Positions 60,901 to 64,000 of a stretch of DNA of 64,000 nt are shown in pieces. A model generated the notes under the pieces. That model was not told the origin of the DNA. It did not search any database and saw only the letters and a list, made by a program, of their open reading frames with translations. Every line of letters begins with the position of its first letter. The first letter of the stretch is position 1. The DNA comes from Linanthus parryae. Lineage: Eukaryota > Streptophyta > Magnoliopsida > Ericales > Polemoniaceae. Location of the stretch: the NCBI GenBank assembly GCA_023055425.1, contig JALGPY010000001.1, positions 71,170,994 through 71,234,993 of the forward strand, read 5' to 3'. The position numbers and the translations under genes are program-made.

Positions 60901-61920
60901 CAACGCAGCAACCTTTGCTCCATTCCCAACGCGCAGATCTACCTCCCCTTTAGCCAATCTTTTACTTCTCTTTAGATCCTGCATATTTCGACAAATATGA
61001 GATCCACATCCAGTATCTAATACCCATGATGTAGAGACAGTTAAATTGACATCTACAACAAAAATACCTGGTGGTGGTGGAATCACTATTCCAAGCCTCT
61101 TGTCCTCCATATATTTTGGGCAGTTCCTCTTCCAGTGTCCAGGTTGACTGCAGTAGTGACACTCACCCTTAGTCACGACCTTGGCAATGCCACCAACAGG
61201 CTTAAGGGCTTGTTCCTTGGACTTGGCAACTGACTTGCCTTTTCCCTTGGAGGAAGAGGCAAACTTTTTGCCTTTTCCTTTATGTACCATCATAATGGCC
61301 TTGCCCTTACCCTTGTTGATGCTCTGTTCAGCCATCCTCAACATGTTGAGCAAATCTGACAGTGGTTTAACGATCTCGTTCATGTTATAGTTCATAATGA
61401 ACTGTCCGTAACTCTCGGGCAACGGTTGCAACACGAGATCGGTTGCCAACTCTTGGCCGACCGGGAACCCAAGCCGGGCGAGATTCTCCAAATACCCGAT
61501 CATTCGGAGTACATGGGGTCCCACCGGGTTCCCTTCTGCCAGATGACATGTGAACAGTGCCTTTGAGACCTCATACCTCTCTACCCTCGCCTGCTCTTGG
61601 AAGAGCTGCTTTAGATGTTCGATCATATCGACAGCATTCATGTTCTCATGTTGCTTCTGAAGCTCAGAGGTCATGGTGCAAAGCATTAGGCAGGCCGCAT
61701 CATTAGCGTCATCAACACGCTTTTGATACGCCTTTAAGGCAGCAGGTGTCTGATTCTCTGGACCTTCTGGAACATGCTCCTCTATTGCGTACAGTTTCTT
61801 CTCTTGTTTGAGAACAATTCTCAAGTTTCTGTACCAATCAAGAAAGTTGGTTCCAGAGAGCTTGTCCTTCTCAAGGACAGATCGTAGGGAATGTTGTGAA
61901 CTCGATGAGTTGTTTGCCAT
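57970..61920 (-). CDS. Intact Copia gag-pol polyprotein of element G
   Basis: An uninterrupted frame of 1316 residues from the ATG at 61918-61920 (MANNSSSSQHS); the frame is open for ten more codons upstream but without an ATG. Approximate positions: gag capsid 1-230; Lys/Gly-rich linker; CCHC knuckle CHYCSQPGHWKRNC 254-267; protease WVLDTGCGSHIC about 300; integrase zinc region about 440-475; integrase catalytic Asp in HTDVCG about 497, Asp in RSDRGGEYL about 562, Glu in GVSERRNRT about 600; reverse transcriptase 820-1060 with LYVDDILLIGN about 987; RNase H with YTDASF about 1160, EAEYIAA about 1203 and FCDNTGA about 1240. Length and order are normal for Angela elements. Oddity: integrase reads HCRLDH where E has HCRLGH. 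The polyprotein would be cut by its own protease and support reverse transcription in cytoplasmic particles. Expression is not shown. Confidence 0.95.
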   Translation of the reverse strand: MANNSSSSQHSLRSVLEKDKLSGTNFLDWYRNLRIVLKQEKKLYAIEEHVPEGPENQTPAALKAYQKRVDDANDAACLMLCTMTSELQKQHENMNAVDMIEHLKQLFQEQARVERYEVSKALFTCHLAEGNPVGPHVLRMIGYLENLARLGFPVGQELATDLVLQPLPESYGQFIMNYNMNEIVKPLSDLLNMLRMAEQSINKGKGKAIMMVHKGKGKKFASSSKGKGKSVAKSKEQALKPVGGIAKVVTKGECHYCSQPGHWKRNCPKYMEDKRLGIVIPPPPGIFVVDVNLTVSTSWVLDTGCGSHICRNMQDLKRSKRLAKGEVDLRVGNGAKVAALAIGVCELSLPSGLVLELNNCHFVSAMSRNIISISCLDKEGFIISIKNNCCSFYLNNIHYFSAQLFNGLYVLDLSNPVYNINTKRIKINDLNPAYLWHCRLDHINEKRVSRLHKDGLLDSFDFESYETCEACLLGKMTKSPFNKKGERTSEQLALIHTDVCGSFATPARGGYVYFITFTDDYSRYGFVYLMRAKSESFEVFKEFKNEVEKQLGKSIKALRSDRGGEYLSQEFDDYLRECGIVSQLTPPGTPQWNGVSERRNRTLLDMVRSMMCQTDLPLSFWGYAILSSAFTINRVPSKPVMKTPYEMWSGRRPTLSFMRIWGCDVYVKRLQSDKLGPKSDKCKFVGYPKETKGYYFYNPTENKVFVARTGVFLEREFVSKEASGRNVELEEVQEPQITEPIMEHEQESQAVVDPPVQVTQELRRSSRVRQEPERYGLLVTDSGDTMLIDDEPTTYEKAISGPDSQKWLEAMRSEMESMYTNKVWTLVEPPDGAPPIGCKWVFKKKIDMDGNVITYKGRLVAKGFRQIHGIDYDETFSPVAMTKSIRILLAIAAYHDYEILQMDVKTAFLYGNLLEDVYMIQPEGFEDPKQANKVCKLQRSIYGLKQASRSWNRRFDEVVKEFGFIRNEDESCVYKKVSGSSVAFLVLYVDDILLIGNDIPMLQSVKDWLGKCFSMKDLGEAAYILGIKIYRDRSKRLLGLSQSTYIDKVLKRFNMQDSKKGFLPMSHGITLSKSGCPSNEIEKERMSRIPYASAIGSIMYAMLCTRPDVSYALSMTSRYQSNPGESHWIAVKNILKYLIRTKDAFLMFGGEEELRVRGYTDASFQTDRDDFRSQSGYVFCLNGAAVSWKSSKQETVADSTTEAEYIAANGAAKEAVWNRKFVSELGVVPSIADPVELFCDNTGAIAQSKEPRSHQKSKHVLRKFHLIRDIIDRGDVRICKIPTDDNLSDPLTKPLTQWKHEGHTRSMGIRDAPDWL

Positions 61921-63606
61921 TTGGAATTCAACAAAAAGGAAAATACGCAAGTTTTAGTATTTGTGAATTTTTACTATATTTAATAATGGCTAGTTTATTA
62001 AATATAGCTCCCACTAATTTTCTACGGATTAATAACCCTCAAGATATTAATGCGGAAAATATCATTATATTTTCTAGTGGGCCAAGATCCATCTTTTCAT
62101 CTCCTTATGAGCTTGCTTTGGCAAGTCACCCATAATTCGACTACTTCTAGGTAGGAACAATTTCCAATTGCATCCCATATGCAACTCTTGGTTCAATCGG
62201 GCAAATAACTCCTTATTTATCCATCCATATGGATAATCCCAATTGATTGCCTCTAGGTTTCTTAATCAAATTAATAGCCTAGTTGTGCTCAACCTCTTAT
62301 CTAAACAATTGCACATTGTTACGTGCCATCGCATTCCATCATTATGAACCAAGTCGCCATGCTTTGGCACGCACGAACTTGATAAATAATGATGATAATG
62401 AGTGTTTAAATAACGAGAAGGCAAGAACACAATATTGAATTTTGAGGGATTTTTGAATTCAATTTTAATTATTTTTTGTTGATCAATATCAACTAATCTA
62501 TCTATTTGAGTTTGGGCACAACTCTAAATAATAGATCCGGGTTGTCTAATTATCTTATTATCCTAATTGCATGCATCATCCATACACCAACCACACAAAT
62601 AATAAGACAATAAATAAACAACCACAAAACAGAAATTAAACGTGATGTGGATATGGCCTTTTCTAGACTAAGATAATTCCAAGCCAATGGAATTATCTAT
62701 GAACCCTAAGCAAACACATCTCCATGCGTCTTGATCTTTCGGTCCATCCTTCATAGTCATGTGGTATGCTCCATGCTCCATGCTCCATCTTTTGTGGCTT
62801 CTTTGACTTTGGGCTTCTTTTCTTCAATCTTGGCTAACAATCTACTTTATCTAGCACTAGCTAATATCTATACTAAATAAAATAAATCTCACAAGTTGAG
62901 AAAAAAAAATGGCACGCAGGCCATAAAACCCTAATTAATTATTACAATTAATTGATCAGCTCGCAGGCCGTAAAACCAAACCACAAAATTAAACATCCAC
63001 ATCAAACCACATCCTAAGGCCATATCCAATCACCATGCGATTTGCACATAAACAGTTAAAATCCAATTTTAACGCGCTTGGTCAATTTTAATTGATTTTA
63101 GGATTTCTAGGGTTAAAACGGTCCATGGGCCCAACAATCCAATTGCCCGGGCCCAAACAAAGTGAACCATAAGGCCCTAGGGCCGGCCCGGCCCAAAACC
63201 CGCAAGCTAGGCCCGCGGGTTAGGGCCGCCCGGCCCCTTAGGGCGCCAATCTTGGGCGGCAAGCAAGGGTGGCGGTCCCCTAGGGGGCCGAACCTCCTTA
63301 TGGAGGTTGTTTCCAAAACAACCTCCTTGCTTGGAGCCCAAGTTTGGTTGTTTCCTTGTTTTGGGAGAACTCCTTCTTCCCCAAGGATGCCCAAACCCTA
63401 GATCTAAGATCCTAAAGTTTCTCAAACTCACCAATTCATGCATCCAATGCAAAATTGGGTCTTGTTATGATCTAATTATTGACAAATTGCATCCCATGCT
63501 TGATTTGTCTTGTTTTACGCGATAATCAACAAATTAAGGTGTAAAACAACAAGAATGTAACACATAAACTACGTTTATGCTCTATGACCTGTGGCTCTGA
63601 TACCAC
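61921..63606 (-). other. Untranslated leader of element G
   Basis: About 1.69 kb without a supported gene, homologous to the leaders of E and F, with the G+C-rich block at about 63140-63290. Confidence 0.85.
63593..63605 (-). other. Primer binding site of element G (initiator tRNA-Met)
   Basis: TGGTATCAGAGCC on the minus strand, one base inside the 5' LTR. Confidence 0.93.
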
Positions 63607-64000
63607 TGTAGGGTTTTGATTCATGGATCGCGCAAACGGAAGCATAATCAAACAAATAACCATGCAAAACCCTCCAAGGATCACAAGTCTAGATGCATAA
63701 CGATAGTGAAGGTAAGAAATCATAAACACACCTTTGGGTTCTCCTTGATGACTTCAAACGCGAATAGTGTCACGTTCTCTATAGTTGATCCACGCCTAGA
63801 GTTGATCCTAGATCTCCAATCTCCTTGGTGCTAGCCCGGAATGAGAGGAGGGTGAAGGAATCACGCAAAACGAGACAAAAGAAGGGGCTCGGCCCTTCCT
63901 TTTGGCCGACGGGGTGAGGGGCGGCGGCAAGGGGCGGCGTCGCTCCTTGTTGCTTGCTCTCTCTCTCCTTTGTTCTCTCCCACTCTTGTTGTGTTCTCTT
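63607..64000 (-). repeat. 5' LTR of element G, partial at window edge
   Basis: It starts TGTAGGGTTTTG and matches 56524-56917 with about two differences. The U3 part with the promoter lies beyond the window. Confidence 0.93.

Larger units (their letters stand above)
56524..64000 (-). mobile_element. Element G: Angela-type Copia with intact gag-pol, minus strand, inside the 3' LTR of E
   Basis: Left (3') LTR 56524-57955, gag-pol 57970-61920, leader, primer site 63593-63605 and the first 394 bp of the right (5') LTR, cut by the window end. Within those 394 bp I count two differences between its LTRs, so it is young. The presumed target duplication CAATG (56519-56523) should reappear after the right LTR. 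Confidence 0.93.

Noticed and set aside
6936..63605. Five tRNA-Met-like words (6936, 39383, 42056, 49950, 63593) as tRNA genes
   Set aside because: Each is only 12-13 nt, lies one or two bases inside an LTR and lacks the rest of a tRNA; they are retrotransposon primer binding sites.
1..64000. CRISPR arrays, bacterial operons or organelle DNA
   Set aside because: Introns, plant retrotransposons and nuclear genes dominate; the dispersed palindromes of element A have no regular spacing and no spacer structure.

Overview
This is nuclear DNA of a flowering plant, probably a eudicot; I cannot name the species. Evidence: LTR retrotransposons of typical plant lineages (Copia/SIRE, Copia/Angela, Gypsy/Tat), plant LINE and PIF/Harbinger remnants, GT-AG introns, and two host genes. 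By my reading about three quarters of the window is transposable element.

Block 1 (1-17498) is a nest of three LTR retrotransposons that continues past the left edge. Element A is a Copia/SIRE element on the minus strand (1-8458) with its 5' LTR at 6950-8458, primer binding site, gag, pol and an extra env-like ORF running off the left edge. A sits in the reverse transcriptase of element B, an Angela-type Copia on the plus strand (8459-11262). B in turn ends directly against element C, a decayed Gypsy/Tat-like element on the minus strand (11263-17498), truncated in its integrase tail.

Block 2 (17499-20902) holds pieces of at least three LINEs on the plus strand. The last is a 5'-truncated RNase H tail with a 14-bp target-site duplication, about 120 bp upstream of a gene.

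Block 3 (20903-34630) is the gene-bearing part. A two-exon gene (21024-21627) encodes a predicted plastid-targeted single-pass membrane protein of 163 residues that I cannot assign to a function. A nine-exon gene on the minus strand (25245-34274) encodes a full-length Pumilio RNA-binding protein of about 1046 residues, with all eight PUF repeats and their RNA-reading residues intact.

Block 4 (34631-40622) contains a LINE tail, a PIF/Harbinger transposase remnant and element D (36548-39805). D is a compact gag-only Copia derivative with 408-bp LTRs and a GTACA target-site duplication.

Block 5 (40623-64000) is a self-nest of the same Angela family as B. Element E (plus strand, many stops) carries two minus-strand relatives: F (42889-51392, TSD GAGCA) in its untranslated leader, and G (56524 to beyond the right edge) in its 3' LTR. 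G keeps one uninterrupted gag-pol frame of 1316 codons and could be the active copy, although its polypurine tract differs by one base from its three relatives.

The two host genes are independent of each other. The rest is a record of sequential insertions: C then B then A on the left, and E then F and G on the right.
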